Assembly: GCA_949128115.1 (NCBI GenBank)
Contig: OX421966.1
Location: forward strand, 68,507,416 to 68,571,415
Source: Anaspis maculata
Lineage: Eukaryota; Arthropoda; Insecta; Coleoptera; Scraptiidae
Reading direction: 5' to 3'
DNA: 64,000 bases
Position 1 is the stretch's first letter; every line of letters starts with the position of its first letter. The notes below the pieces were generated by a model, which saw only the letters and a program-made list of their open reading frames with translations, searched no databases and was not told the DNA's origin. Below are positions 32,613-42,776 of the stretch, in pieces. Both the position numbers and the translations under genes were made by a program.

Positions 32613-34738
32613 AACTGCTCAACAATGAAAGTGTTACAAAGCAAAAATTTACCCAGTTTTAACCGCTATAACTTTTGATTGGCACATATGATTCTGATTT
32701 TGTTTCAAGTACTGAATAGCCCAATCTTTTGGCCATCTTCCTTGTCAATATGAAATGCATAGAGCTTTTCATGAATTTTCTACAGGGTGATGAACAGAGC
32801 AGTGCAAAATTGATGAAAGTTCAACATATCCCCGTTTTCGCAAAAAAAAATTTTTGGGAGTAATAACACCAAATTTATGAAGAATGATGTGTTCCCTCGA
32901 AACGATTTTTGGATTTTCGGGATTCCAGTCGAAACAGCCAAAATGTGATTTTTTTATTGTGAATACTGCACCAGGTGATAATTTGAAAACTATCCACCTG
33001 CAATAACTCCCGATTCCCAGTGAATATTTCTTCGAGCAAAACAGGTCGATTTTTATATCAAAAGGGACATCTAAAACATAAATTGGAAATTAATGTTTGA
33101 ATCCTATTGTTGGGTATACGTTATTAGTGTAATAAAATTCAGTCTTTTCCAACAAGTTCCTTTACTAATCGAAACCGGTTCGAATAGTAAAGGAACTTGT
33201 TGGAAAAGACTGAATTTTATTACACTAATGAATTGGAAAATTTCTATCTTAAACCCCCTCGCCCCCACTCACTCCAACTTTAAAATTTCAAATGACATGA
33301 CCTACCTTGCGATACATCAAATTGAAGAGAATTGAATTTTCTTTCTGAAAAAATATTTACAAAAATTTTGACCCCACCTTCCTTCGCCCTAAAAATTCTC
33401 TGACCATGTTATTTTTAATTCTGGACTTCTCAATTGTTTTAAATTCAGTCAGTGTCATCACAGAAAACATCGAAGAAAGTAATTTTTGGTGGAAAAAGTG
33501 CTACCCAAATTGACCCTTTTGCTCTCTCCCACCTCAGCTTCAAAATTTAACGAAACACCACCTACTTTGTGATACATCAAATTGAAGGGAATTGAATTCT
33601 CACCGAAAACAATTTTTTTGAAATTTTCAACCCCTCTCCAAATAAATAAGACATTTGGGGTGTTTTGTGAGGAAAATGGGGGTTTTAAAAAATTTCAAAA
33701 AATTTTGCTCATGGAGAGAATTTAATTTCTTTCAATTTGATGTATTACAAAGTAGGTATTGCTATTTTAGATTTTTGAGATGAGGTGGGGTGGAGGGAGA
33801 AAGGGTGAAATTTGGGTGGCATATTTTCCACAGAAAATTATCTCTTCCGATGCTATGAAGGATGACGTTGACTGCATGGAAAAGAATTGAGAGGTCAAGA
33901 ATATCAAATTGGACACTCAGAGAATTTGAGGAAGAAGGGGGGTGGGGTTAAAAATTCTATAAATATTTTTTCGGAAACAGATAAACAGATGAACAAACAG
34001 ATAGACAGATCTTATTGACCGAATCCCATTTAGGGGACCAACATTTGCAAGAAATGATGCCAAACATGCCTATGTTTTGAAATTTAAGGTCAAGTCAAAA
34101 AAATCCAAAATGGCAAAAATGTGGTTAATCAAATTCTGATGACGTAGTCCCATGTTGACTAAAGAGAGTAAAAATTGACCTTTTTTCAATGCTTAAAACC
34201 CGAATTTTAGGAGTAGTACCGGAAAGTACGCTGCCAGTTGGGCTTTTCTTCACCCCTACACTAGACAATAGGAACGTGTTGCAAGTCAAATTGCTCAGAA
34301 TTGTTCAGTGAACAAGCCTACCAAGTGGCGTCATCTTGATATGAAAAGTTCTGATGTTTTTGCGTTGCTGCAGGAATAATATACAGTATTCACAATAAAG
34401 AATCACATTTTGCCTGTTTTGACTGGAATCTCAAAAATTCAAAAACCGTTTCGAGGGAACACATCATTCTTCATAAATTTAGTGTTGATACTCCCGAAAA
34501 AAAATTTAACGAAAACGGGGGTGTGTTGAACTTTCATCAATTTTGCACTGCTCTGTTCATCACCCTGTAGAAGTTTTATGAGGGGCTCTATGTATTCCAT
34601 ATTGACAAGAAAGATGGCCAAGAAATTGGGCTCGTCAGTAGTTGAAACAGAATCAGAATCGTTTGTGCCAATCAAAAGTTACAGCGGTTCAAAATTGGGT
34701 GAATTTTTGCTTTGTAACACTTTCATTGTTGAGCAGTT
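32613..34738. mobile_element. TA-flanked foldback, 2126 bp
   Basis: The termini AACTGCTCAACAATGAAAGT and its inverse are flanked by TA (32611-32612 and 34739-34740). The arms are about 360 bp (32613-32972 and 34379-34738). Paired landmarks include CTACAGGGTGATGAACAGAG near 32782 with its inverse near 34554 and GATGTGTTCCCTCGAAACG near 32887 with its inverse near 34449. The 1.4 kb middle holds diverged modules shared with 6.6-6.9 kb and 43.4-44.3 kb and a perfect 45-bp-stem hairpin. The termini share TGCTCAACAAT and AAGTG with the neighbouring foldback at 30986, so the two are related families. Confidence 0.9.
33123..33229. repeat. Perfect 45-bp-stem hairpin
   Basis: 45 nt beginning ATTAGTGTAATAAAATTCAG (33123-33167) are exactly complementary to 33185-33229, with a 17-nt loop that is itself partly self-complementary (ATCGAAACCGGTTCGAA). 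The surrounding element is strongly diverged, so this perfect stem is much younger or is being conserved. Possible origins are a template-switch event, a small inverted-repeat insertion, or a hairpin-RNA precursor. The sequence alone does not decide. Confidence 0.88.
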
Positions 34739-35100
34739 TATATCAAGCGTCCAATAGTCACTGTAAGAAAAATCTGTGGTAATTTTTCCATACGTGTATT
34801 GGAAGTCGTTAACCCATACAAGCTTGAAATATTACCACATGTCGATATGGAGAAAACTTCATAATGTGTATTGGAATTTTCATTTACCGAGTTACTATTT
34901 TTCCATACTTTGACTGCGGGAAAACGCCTTACGTCAATTGTAATTTTCATCCAACAGGTTGATATTTTTCCCATGCCCAAGTATGGGAAAAATAAATTTT
35001 ACCCAATGTATTGATTGTAATTTTCGTGAACTGAAGTATGGGACACTTCCCATACATAAGAATAGGAAAAATGCAATTTCTCGTATTTAGTCCATACGTG

Positions 35101-35618
35101 GGTTTCTGATGCGACTAAAAAAGTTGTTGTCGGGAATCGGTTTTATTTTATTTTTTTCGTCAAAAGGAACTCCTTCAAGAAGAGAATGTACCAGCATTGC
35201 TATCAAATTTTGAAAATTTACAAAATTTTTTGCAAATTTTCAATTTTGATTTTTGAAAATTCAAAAAGTAGATAGCATCGAAAGCTTTCCTCAAGAAAGT
35301 CGTATGCCAAGTTTGAACTTTTTATTTTCGAAAAAAAAAGGTACCAAAAATGATTTCTACTACTTAATTCACTTTTACATGTCTACGAGTAATCATTTTT
35401 GGTACCTTTTTTTTACAAATAGAAACTTCTTTGGCATGCGACTTTCTTGAGGAAAGTTGTATTGTCAGAGCTATCTAGTTTTGAATTTTCGAAAATCAAA
35501 ATCAAACAGAAATTCACAAAATTTGATAGCATTTTCATTTTGAAGGAGTTCCCACTTAACGAAAAAAATAAAATAAAACCGATTCCCGTCAACAACTTTT
35601 TCAGTCGCATCAGAAACC
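35101..35618. mobile_element. Foldback element, 518 bp
   Basis: GGTTTCTGATGCGACTAAAA at 35101 is the inverse of the sequence ending CAGTCGCATCAGAAACC at 35618. The arms pair along nearly the whole length, including TTTCCTCAAGAAAGTCG(T/C)ATGCCA and GGTACCAAAAATGATT, around a short loop near 35360. No target duplication is apparent. It lies inside the left subterminal zone of the CACTGTAAG element. Confidence 0.88.
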
Positions 35619-35949
35619 TTTTAAAATGGATGATACATCAACTTCCTACTGCAAATCAAAGGGAATTATCAAGTTACTGAAGTCATAAATTGCATGTATT
35701 TTATGTGAACAAAGTGACCAAATACAAAACATAAAGATAAACTGGTATATGATTCCTAGCAAAACAAAAACAATATGATGAAGCAAACATACACAAATTG
35801 GTAACTAATGGACCGAAACTTGAGTAAAACAAAAAAAATCAGATGATCATCACTAATCTTCTTCTTCTTCTTCTTCTTGTTCACAATCAGCTAGGTGACC
35901 CATTACTTAGTAAGCTTGTGGGTTTATGATATGGTGAATTCGTTAAGCT

Positions 35950-36386
35950 TCATTTTCTCTCTTCGGTCGTCCTGATGAAGGATTGATTTTTTGGAAAACT
36001 CTGTAAAAATTTCATCTTAATATCACAGCTCCAAGATTCCACAAGTAGACTTACCGTTGAATGAATTCTAAGGTTTCTTCTGAATTTTCTCCATAAGTAT
36101 AACTTTGGTTTAAGAATTTGCTCATTTTCGACGGAGACTTCGCACGTTGCAGTGTCGTCAAACAAGGACTTTGCTGTAATGAGATATATTATTTTAGTAC
36201 TCCACGAGCGGTAGGTACAAAGATTATTCACTAACAAATTATTTTTTAATTAGAAAATATTTATACCACTTGGATGTAGGAGGTAGGTAGTGAATATTAT
36301 TAACCTTTGATAATAAGAATCGGTCTTTCCTCGCTGCCCATGTCCACAAGCACTTCTTGGTATGATCGAGGGTATGATGATGTATC
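35950..36386 (-). CDS. Candidate spliced gene 3' end, function unknown
   Basis: On the minus strand three exons with canonical splice sites keep one frame. Exon 36386-36305 (acceptor TTCCACAG, donor G|GTTAAT) encodes DTSSYPRSYQEVLVDMGSEE and RPILIIK. Exon 36173-36055 (acceptor TTACAG, donor ACG|GTAAGT) encodes AKSLFDDTATCEVSVENEQI, LKPKLYLWRKFRRNLRIHST. Exon 36000-35950 (acceptor TTTTTACAG) encodes SFPKNQSFIRTTEERK and a stop. The last intron is 54 bp and in frame, so retention would also give an open frame. I recognise no domain. It lies inside the CACTGTAAG element, so it may be that element's own gene or a captured host fragment. Exon calls are inference from splice consensus and frame. 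Confidence 0.45.
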
Positions 36387-36479
36387 CTGTGGAAAAATAT
36401 GAAAATATGACATATTCCTTATACTTATGAAACTGTTGATGGCAATGAAGTCCAGCTTGAGAATAAGAATGTTCATAAG

Positions 36480-37100
36480 GGACCTAAGTTAGTTTCACGA
36501 TCCATGACAATCGTTCCACTAATAATAAATTCCAATATGACGGTCATCAAGATGGCGGCGGAATCATTAAACTCAGCTTGGAAACAAGAATGTTCATACG
36601 AGACAAGAGTAAGTTCCAAGTTTCATGACGATCGTTCCACTAATGAGAAATTTCAATATGGCGGCCAAGATGGTGGCGGAATCATGAAATTCAGCTTGAA
36701 AATAAGACCCATTGAAATCCTATCAGCCCACTGGCCACCCTTTCGATGACCTAAGCTAAGCTATCCATCGTAAAAAGTTCCAAGCTCTAGATTCATTCCC
36801 CGAGGAGGAGCTCAACTTCTTCGAAGTGCACAGGAAATCTTAGTTTTTCGAAAATAATAATGATGATAATATGAATGTCTAGATGAAAAAGCCCATTGGC
36901 CACCCTTGGTTGGGAACATCAGCTATCCATAGGAAAAAGTTCCAATGAGGCTTTGGCTTCATTCCCCGAAGAGGAGTACCTAAAACTCCCTAATTTCTAC
37001 ATGGGGAGACAGACAGACAGTCAGACAGACAGACAGACAGAGAGACAGACAAACCGGCCATATACCTAAGCGTAATTTTCCATCAAAAATGCACTGAAAT
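36480..37100 (+). repeat. Second copy of the GACA-tract composite repeat
   Basis: Two units of about 115 bp with GACAATCGTTCCACTAAT or GACGATCGTTCCACTAAT (36507, 36627) are followed by units with CCACCCTT (about 36735, 36899), CCCCGAGGAGGAG and GAAGTGCACAGGAAATCTT. Then comes a short GACAGACAGACAGACAGAC tract (37008-37050) and ACCGGCCATATACCTAAGCG. The order is the same as at 25535-26320, with a much shorter tract. Confidence 0.85.
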
Positions 37101-37818
37101 ACATTAGTTTCAAACTAGGTACAATTTCAATTTATCGTTCGTATTTAGTATACGGCTATACGCGTATACCTGTACCTACCTATTTTCCGGTAGAAAAATG
37201 TAAAACCGGCCTGAGTTTTTGAGACCGGACTTAAATGATGGAGCTTAAGGTAAAGCCTCAATTGAAGATTTTTTACAATAAGATGATTTGGAATAACATT
37301 TAGGTTTTCCCGGAAAATCCCAATTTTCCTGGCAAAATTCCCAATTTCCTGCAAATTATTTTCAATCTTTCTCTCTAATTGTAACTTCTCACCCGAAGGG
37401 ACGTTTCGAACAAAAATCTCCATAGGTTCCTGGATGCTAGTCGGGAAAGTTTTGGGGTGACACAACCGATTTTTTCAATTTTGGATCTGGCACCACTGGG
37501 CCGGGTTTCCAACCTCCATCCCTCCAGCCTCCTGGCTCAGCTCAGCTGACTGTATGCAGAGTCGCCGATGCAAGTTGCATGCTTACGAGGAATCGAGGAA
37601 TAGTAACCCTTCTCTTGCAGTATTTGGAAAAATAACAATCGAATTGCAGGCACTTAGTTTCTCAATCTGAAGCGACTTACACCCACACTAACATGGACGA
37701 CGCATGTAACGGCATGCAAATCATAGAAATACTTAGTTTAGTGTAACCGTCATCGGTCTAACCTATCAAAAATTGTCTCGAAAATTGTGGATAAGTTATA
37801 TAGGTACTACCTACTCAC
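37101..37818. other. Unassigned interior of the CACTGTAAG element
   Basis: A 106-residue minus-strand frame (37465-37145) is open, with a charged helical-looking part (EKLQLERKIENNLQEIGNFA), but it has no known motif and no clear start. It might be a missing exon of the unknown spliced gene; I cannot support this. Confidence 0.3.
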
Positions 37819-37909
37819 CTTTATAGACTATCTCTGTTGTTCTGCCCAGTGTACAGACTTGTCCAATGTTCATTCCAACGATGAAACTCTCACTCAATTC
37901 ACAGCTCAC
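37819..37909 (-). CDS. Candidate upstream exon of the unknown spliced gene
   Basis: Minus-strand frame SCELSESFIVGMNIGQVCTL followed by GRTTEIVYK ends at a strong donor (AAAG|GTGAGT, plus-strand position 37818). The protein sequence looks coding. Its end phase (1) does not match the start phase (0) of the exon at 36386, so at least one more exon would have to lie between, or the two are unrelated. The acceptor side is not determined. Confidence 0.35.
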
Positions 37910-39292
37910 TAGTTCGTGCAAATAATAATACAATAATAATAAACGGTCTTCCGATTCCGATCTCTGCTGGGAGTCTGTTGATTGTCATTTGTAGATGCTG
38001 TACCACGTGATCGGTGAAACTGATTTGAATTACTACCTTGAATTTTTCCATACCGATGTATGGAGAATCTCAAGTTTATTGGAAATCTTCCATTAAGTGA
38101 TGGAGAAGTTCCATGCATGTATGGCATTTTGAAAAGTATGGGAAAAAGCAATGTGGCCGCATGGGAAATTCACGATTATTTCTTACAGTGTACATTATAT
38201 GTATTATACTAAGTGCGGCTAAAACTAGCTATTACTATTGAGGTACTTATTGAGGAAGTTTCTCACAAGCATTGTAATAGCGTTTTAGCCACGTGTGATA
38301 TACGACGTTTTATCTTACAGTAGTAGTTTCTGTCATTCATAAAGAAACAGTTGAAAGCAAAAAATTACCTAATCGAAAAACTTTCAAAAATTTATAAAAT
38401 CGCACTACCAAAGTGCGATGGTTTCCTGGTTGTCATGTGATTGCCATGGGGTTGTTGATAAACAGCTTTTGTGGAATTTTGAGTTTTGCACGAGCCGCGA
38501 AATGGATGAATCATCCTCTTTGCCTAAAAAAATACGTCCGGAAGCTAGAACGGCTATTTTGGGTTAATTACCGACATAGTCACAAGACCTCTACACAAAA
38601 GAGAATTCTTTGTTTGAATCATGGAAGCAGGAAAGTGGGGTACGTGGATGTTCCGAAGATGCACTATTGGCATACTTCTCACAGAAGGTAAGGGAACGAT
38701 TGTATTTTGCCAGTTTCATTGCAATTATCACAATAAATCTTCTGATAGGCCAAGAAATTCAAGTCATCTACACTCCGGGCTCATTATTCGATGCTTAAAA
38801 GCACGTTCAATATCCACGAAAACATCGACATCAGCAAATATTAGCGGCTAACTGCTTTTTTGAAGAAAAACAACACGTAGGATATGGAGCAAAAAAGTCC
38901 TCGGTTTTCTCTAGAGACGAGAGCAACCAGTTTCTTCAGGACGCATCAGACGAAGTTTTCTTGTTGATAAAGGTTAGAAGTTTTTTTTTGTGTAAATACC
39001 TATTCTGTACTATTTCATTTGTTTTGTTTTATAGGTTATCGCCGTCATTGCCATCTCAGGAGGATGCAGATGTGACGAGTGGCAAAAAATTTGCTCGGAA
39101 GATGTGCAGAATAAAGGCGATCTTCTCTTGGTCCAGGTACCAGTTACAAAAACTTACAAGACGGGGTGTTTTGCCATACTGAGCGATGGTTTCGGGACCA
39201 ATCCTGTAGATTTGTTCCGTAAATATGTGGATTTGCGCCCAAAGAAAACGACTACCCAACGCCTCTTTCTCACGTATCGCAACGGAACACAG

Positions 39293-40422
39293 GTAACCCA
39301 CTGGAGCCCTGGCTGATGACACCCTTGACCAATAGGGTAGTGACCACCATCGAAAAATTTAAAAAAAAATCACACTAATCAAATGTAGAGCGTTGATAAC
39401 AAGACTACGCTTTGTGAAAATTCGAAAAAAAAAAGTTTCAAGTGTCTCAAAATCTGCCTTGAAAGTGGCTACTTTTGCGAACGATTTCAAATCTACCGAG
39501 CTGTAAGGCGGGCTGTGACGTTTCAATCTTTTGACAGTAGTGGGGATGACCCCACCTCCGTTGCCTGTGTGTCAGTGTTGACGTTGACGTTGACGTTTGC
39601 CAGCATAACATAACCATTGAAGTCTGATGTAGTTTTGAAATATTCATAAATCATGAAAAATTTTACCACTTTCCATATTTTCAAGCAAAACAACTAAACA
39701 ACACGAATCACCGCACAGATACACAAAGCGTTAACAATATAACAATCAGCTGTTAAGAGCGTAGACGGGTTGACGCTAGTGCTTTTTGTGATAAGTTCTG
39801 AAATGTTGTCAAGCCTGCTTCTCCGCCTATGAAAGATTGTGACGTCATCGCGCCAAATTTGAAATGATCGAAAACTTTCATAATTTTTTTTTACCAAGAA
39901 AATCAACGAACAATCTGTTAACTATATAGCGTCACTTATCAAGAAGTGAACTCAAAATAGAATAATAAAAAAAAAAATCGGTCACTACCCTATTATCCAG
40001 ACGGGACAAGGCAATTCCAGTTCACTGAAGATCTCTGTGTCGCCCGCAACATAGTGGAAAGATTTTTTGGTTTCTTCAAGGGGGAGTTTAGGTGCTTGTC
40101 TTATCAAAGAGTGTTAATGTATTTCCCCACCTTCGCTGGACGGGTTGTGAATGCATGTGCAGTCCTGCACAATATGACGATCCATGCAAACTTGACCCTA
40201 GAGGATGTTGAAGAACGTGTATTTGTAACTTTATCCCTCATTCATACTTATTAATCACTCATAACTTTTTTTTAGATGACATAATTCCACCTCCCAGTGG
40301 AAGAATTCATATGGTGGAGGGAGCATTGGCGCGGTATGACACAAGAAGGCACGGGCAAGAGATCCAAAGAACACTGATAGTTGCTCGGTATCCAAACTTG
40401 CCCGATGGTGCTGTTTTGTGAA
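39293..40422 (+). pseudogene. PIF/Harbinger transposase C-terminal fragment inside Crypton intron 3
   Basis: Sequence starting exactly at the Crypton exon 3 border reads NPLEPWLMTPLTN (compare GYPL.PWLMTP of Harbinger transposases). After a MITE (39335-39990) it continues PDGTRQFQFTEDLCVARNIV, ERFFGFFKGEFRCLSYQRVL, FAGRVVNACAVLHNM and LTLEDVEE. A small GT-AG intron (about 40219-40275) leads to DIIPPPSGRIHMVEGALARY and RRHGQEIQRTLIVARYPNLP before a stop near 40420. The final catalytic Glu region (NIVER) is present. The N-terminal part and the DNA-binding partner ORF are absent or unrecognised. It is a nonfunctional fragment. Confidence 0.87.
39335..39990. mobile_element. TA-flanked MITE, 656 bp, in the Harbinger fragment
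   Basis: The termini GGGTAGTGACC and GGTCACTACCC are perfect inverse matches, flanked by TA (39333-39334 and 39991-39992). T- and A-rich runs follow on both sides. A GTTGACGTTGACGTTGACGT mini-repeat lies near 39573. It splits the Harbinger transposase fragment between PLTN and the PDGTRQF segment. Confidence 0.85.
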
Positions 40423-41348
40423 GTGTTGACAATCAAGAACAGTGTCCAAAAATTTCCCCAATTTCTTTTTTAAATGTATTTTGAAACTCCGATGAGTTTC
40501 TGTTGGAAAAACAACGCACGGTTTTCCCGTTCCCCACTTTGCGGAGCAGGCTCCTAGCGCAATTCCGCACCCCCGTTGAGGGATGCACGGGGGGCTCCCA
40601 CCTTTTGAAATATTCTTTCTCATCACTAGCACTCACCAAAGTGATCTAACAAGCAAGTTGAGCCCCCTTCAGACCCAAACAGACTATAAGAAGACGTCTA
40701 ATAGATATCGGTTTGACAGCGTCCGTCAAAAATCCAGCACTGCTTCCTGCCTCGTGTGATGCCAAAACCTGTACGAAAACATGCAATAAAACATGCGGGA
40801 AACCCTAACTGGAAAACCTGCATGCAGAAATGCACCATGTGCCGCGTTCATAACTATCGTTTCGAACCTTCTGGTATATCCAAGATCAGAGCAACGGTAA
40901 GTGGTAAATGTACCCTCCAAAGGCACCTCACGATGCACCTAGAGGTTCATTTGTTGGTGACAGTGATTTGGCCACGTGAAGGTCAATCAGCTTGTTTGGT
41001 AAAAGTTGGGTGCCTATTCAATGGTTTCTTTCACCACAATGCCGAACCAGGTTCACGTTCACATGTTTCAGGAGAGTCCTTGGTTCGATACGCCATCCGC
41101 GGTGGGAATTTAGAAAAGAAAGGCCTCTTGCAACACAGTAGAAGCCCAGTCACATGAGCTTTCATTCGCGCTCACTTGAAATACATACAATAAATCGATA
41201 TCGGACATCGTTACTCTCTACCGACGACAGCTTTCATGTTGACGGTGACATTTGCATATGAGGGAAATTCATTAGTTATCGATACGTAACGACGATCGCT
41301 ATCTACCATACCGAGATCAATAATAGGCTGGCTAACTGCACCGTTCAG
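40423..41348. other. Rest of Crypton intron 3, unassigned
   Basis: Contains a 133-residue plus frame (40756-41157) and a 68-residue minus frame (40639-40433), neither with a domain I recognise. They might be remains of the Harbinger accessory ORF or of its host flank. The stretch ends at the acceptor CCGTTCAG just before exon 4. Confidence 0.3.
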
Positions 41349-41984
41349 CTCGTTGGAATCAACAAATTCGGAAAGATGCCAAAGATGATTGCTACTTTTC
41401 TGAAGCTGCAGAATCCAGGAGCATACACGTACCATGCTTTTCGCAGAGTGACTGCGACGCTCTTAGCTGATTGTGGTGCTGACGTCATGACATTGAAACG
41501 TTTCGGAGGATGGAAAAGTTACAAAGTAGTAGAAGGGTACATAGAAGACTCGCTGGACCAAAAAGTGAATATTGGGGAAAAAAATTATGAGTGGAGAGTG
41601 GAGACGACAGCTGCGGGACCAGCACTTCTACACACAGGTGTGCCGATCAGCACGTTTTCAATCACGAGCCACTGGATGTTGCCGAGCAGAACGGAAATTT
41701 CGGAGAAACTTTTGGAAAATCATTCAATTTTCACAATAATGCTGCTAATGGGGCCTTGCACTGCCACTTTCAGACACCGAGGGCGCCACAACCGTTGGGG
41801 GCAAATTCGAGAATTCTGACGGCGTTGACGCCTCAACGACCGGCGTCCGTCATTTTATGTCTTGATTTGAAATTTGGATAACTTCTGTTTCGTGCTTGAC
41901 GTTTCCAGTCACTGTCAGTTACTAGTCAAACTACTCAAACTACCGTGTTTTTGAAAACGATTGAATAACCTATGTCAAAAACTA

Positions 41985-42070
41985 CTACTGTAAGAAAATA
42001 GTATTGTATGTAACAAGTACGCAAAATGAATCTTTAGCGGACGAATTCGCTTGCTTAGGGACAAGGCGAA
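41985..42070 (+). repeat. Dispersed repeat shared with 4285-4420
   Basis: AATAGTATTGTATGTAAC, then AATGAATCTTTAGCGGACGA and TTCGCTTGCTTAGGGACAAG repeat the 4285-4420 sequence in the same orientation. It is preceded here by ACTACTGTAAGAAA, close to the terminal motif of the 34757-38193 element. Confidence 0.65.
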
Positions 42071-42776
42071 CCGGTATCAATGGTATCATTACAAGACAGA
42101 GCTAGCAAAATTGTCAAGCGCTAAAAATTACATACTTAATGAATGAGTATCAAACGCTGACAGTAAAAAATTACGTAGAGATTGTCGTTGATGTGCCGAC
42201 AAATTCAAATCACACACAAGACATTTTGATCATAAAAAATCCGTGGGAAGCCCAAGATGTGTGATATATCTTTCAAAACACTTGTCTAATAGTCCCTAAT
42301 GTGCTCGTCCATGATGCGGTGATTATCTCCCATGAAGCTCGTAAAACCATGAAAGCTTGTTTCATGCAGATAATGCTGGTTCAAGTGGTGTGTGTATGGC
42401 GGTAAACATAATTTAATTTCAAGTAACTAGATATGAGGAGGCATTTGATACAAACATACACGGTCGATAAGACATTATTATGTAGTACGTAAAGTATACT
42501 TGGCGGTATTATGCAGGGCACGAGAAACAGGGGATAATAATGTGTGGCTTTATACGTGTCTTATCTTTCTTGTGAGATATCTGTGTAGTGAAGCCCGATG
42601 AAAATTGGTATATTTGTATTTTCATGCAGTTCGTGTTGGGGCAGACGGCATTCGCATCAGTCTTCACTCCAAAGTCACGAGAAACTAGAAAGCGCTTTGA
42701 TTCTTCGTTCAAAGTCAATAAGTTCATATCTCGAAGCGATTTCATCTATCTTGTCATCTCGTTTATTTACAGTTCA
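42071..42776. other. Unassigned noncoding stretch
   Basis: No recognisable domain in the 78-137 residue frames near 42509-42770 on either strand, and no terminal repeats were found. The longest plus frame runs into the following foldback. Confidence 0.4.

Larger units (their letters stand above)
34757..38193. mobile_element. Candidate DNA transposon with CACTGTAAGAAA ends
   Basis: CACTGTAAGAAA at about 34757 and its inverse TTTCTTACAGTG ending near 38193 are 3.4 kb apart. Both subterminal zones are dense in a short motif in either orientation (TTTTTCCATAC or GTATGGGAAAAA): about seven times in 34780-35100 and five times in 38045-38165. Clustered subterminal motifs with CACTG-type ends recall CACTA/EnSpm or Chapaev elements. 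No target duplication is visible, and the candidate exons inside do not look like a known transposase to me. Nested within are a 518-bp foldback and a GACA-type composite repeat. Confidence 0.5.
38502..41881 (+). pseudogene. Crypton-type tyrosine recombinase, four exons, decayed
   Basis: Four segments bounded by GT-AG join in frame. Exon 1, 38502-38687: MDESSSLPKKIRP, then SLFESWKQESGV and SEDALLAYFSQK, with stops inside. Exon 2, 38749-38972: AKKFKSSTLRAHYSMLKSTF, NIHENIDISKY, one TAG stop, a frameshift, then KKSSVFSRDESNQFLQDASD. Exon 3, 39035-39292: VIAVIAISGGCRCDEWQKIC, KGDLLLVQVPVTKTYKTGCF, VDLFRKYVDLRPKKTTTQRL. Exon 4 from 41349: LVGINKFGKMPKMIATFLKL, then YTYHAFRRVTATLLADCGAD, LKRFGGWKSYKVVEGYIEDS. 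Tyrosine-recombinase residues are visible: Arg in CRCDE, H..R in HAFR, Trp in GGW and Tyr in EGYIEDS. Crypton elements integrate with such enzymes; related domains also occur in domesticated animal proteins. Two or more stops and frameshifts make this copy dead. The C-terminal tail shifts frame near 41600. Confidence 0.85.

Noticed and set aside
40255..40632. 125-residue minus-strand frame
   Set aside because: Most of it lies antisense to the Harbinger C-terminal exon, which has clear family motifs on the plus strand.
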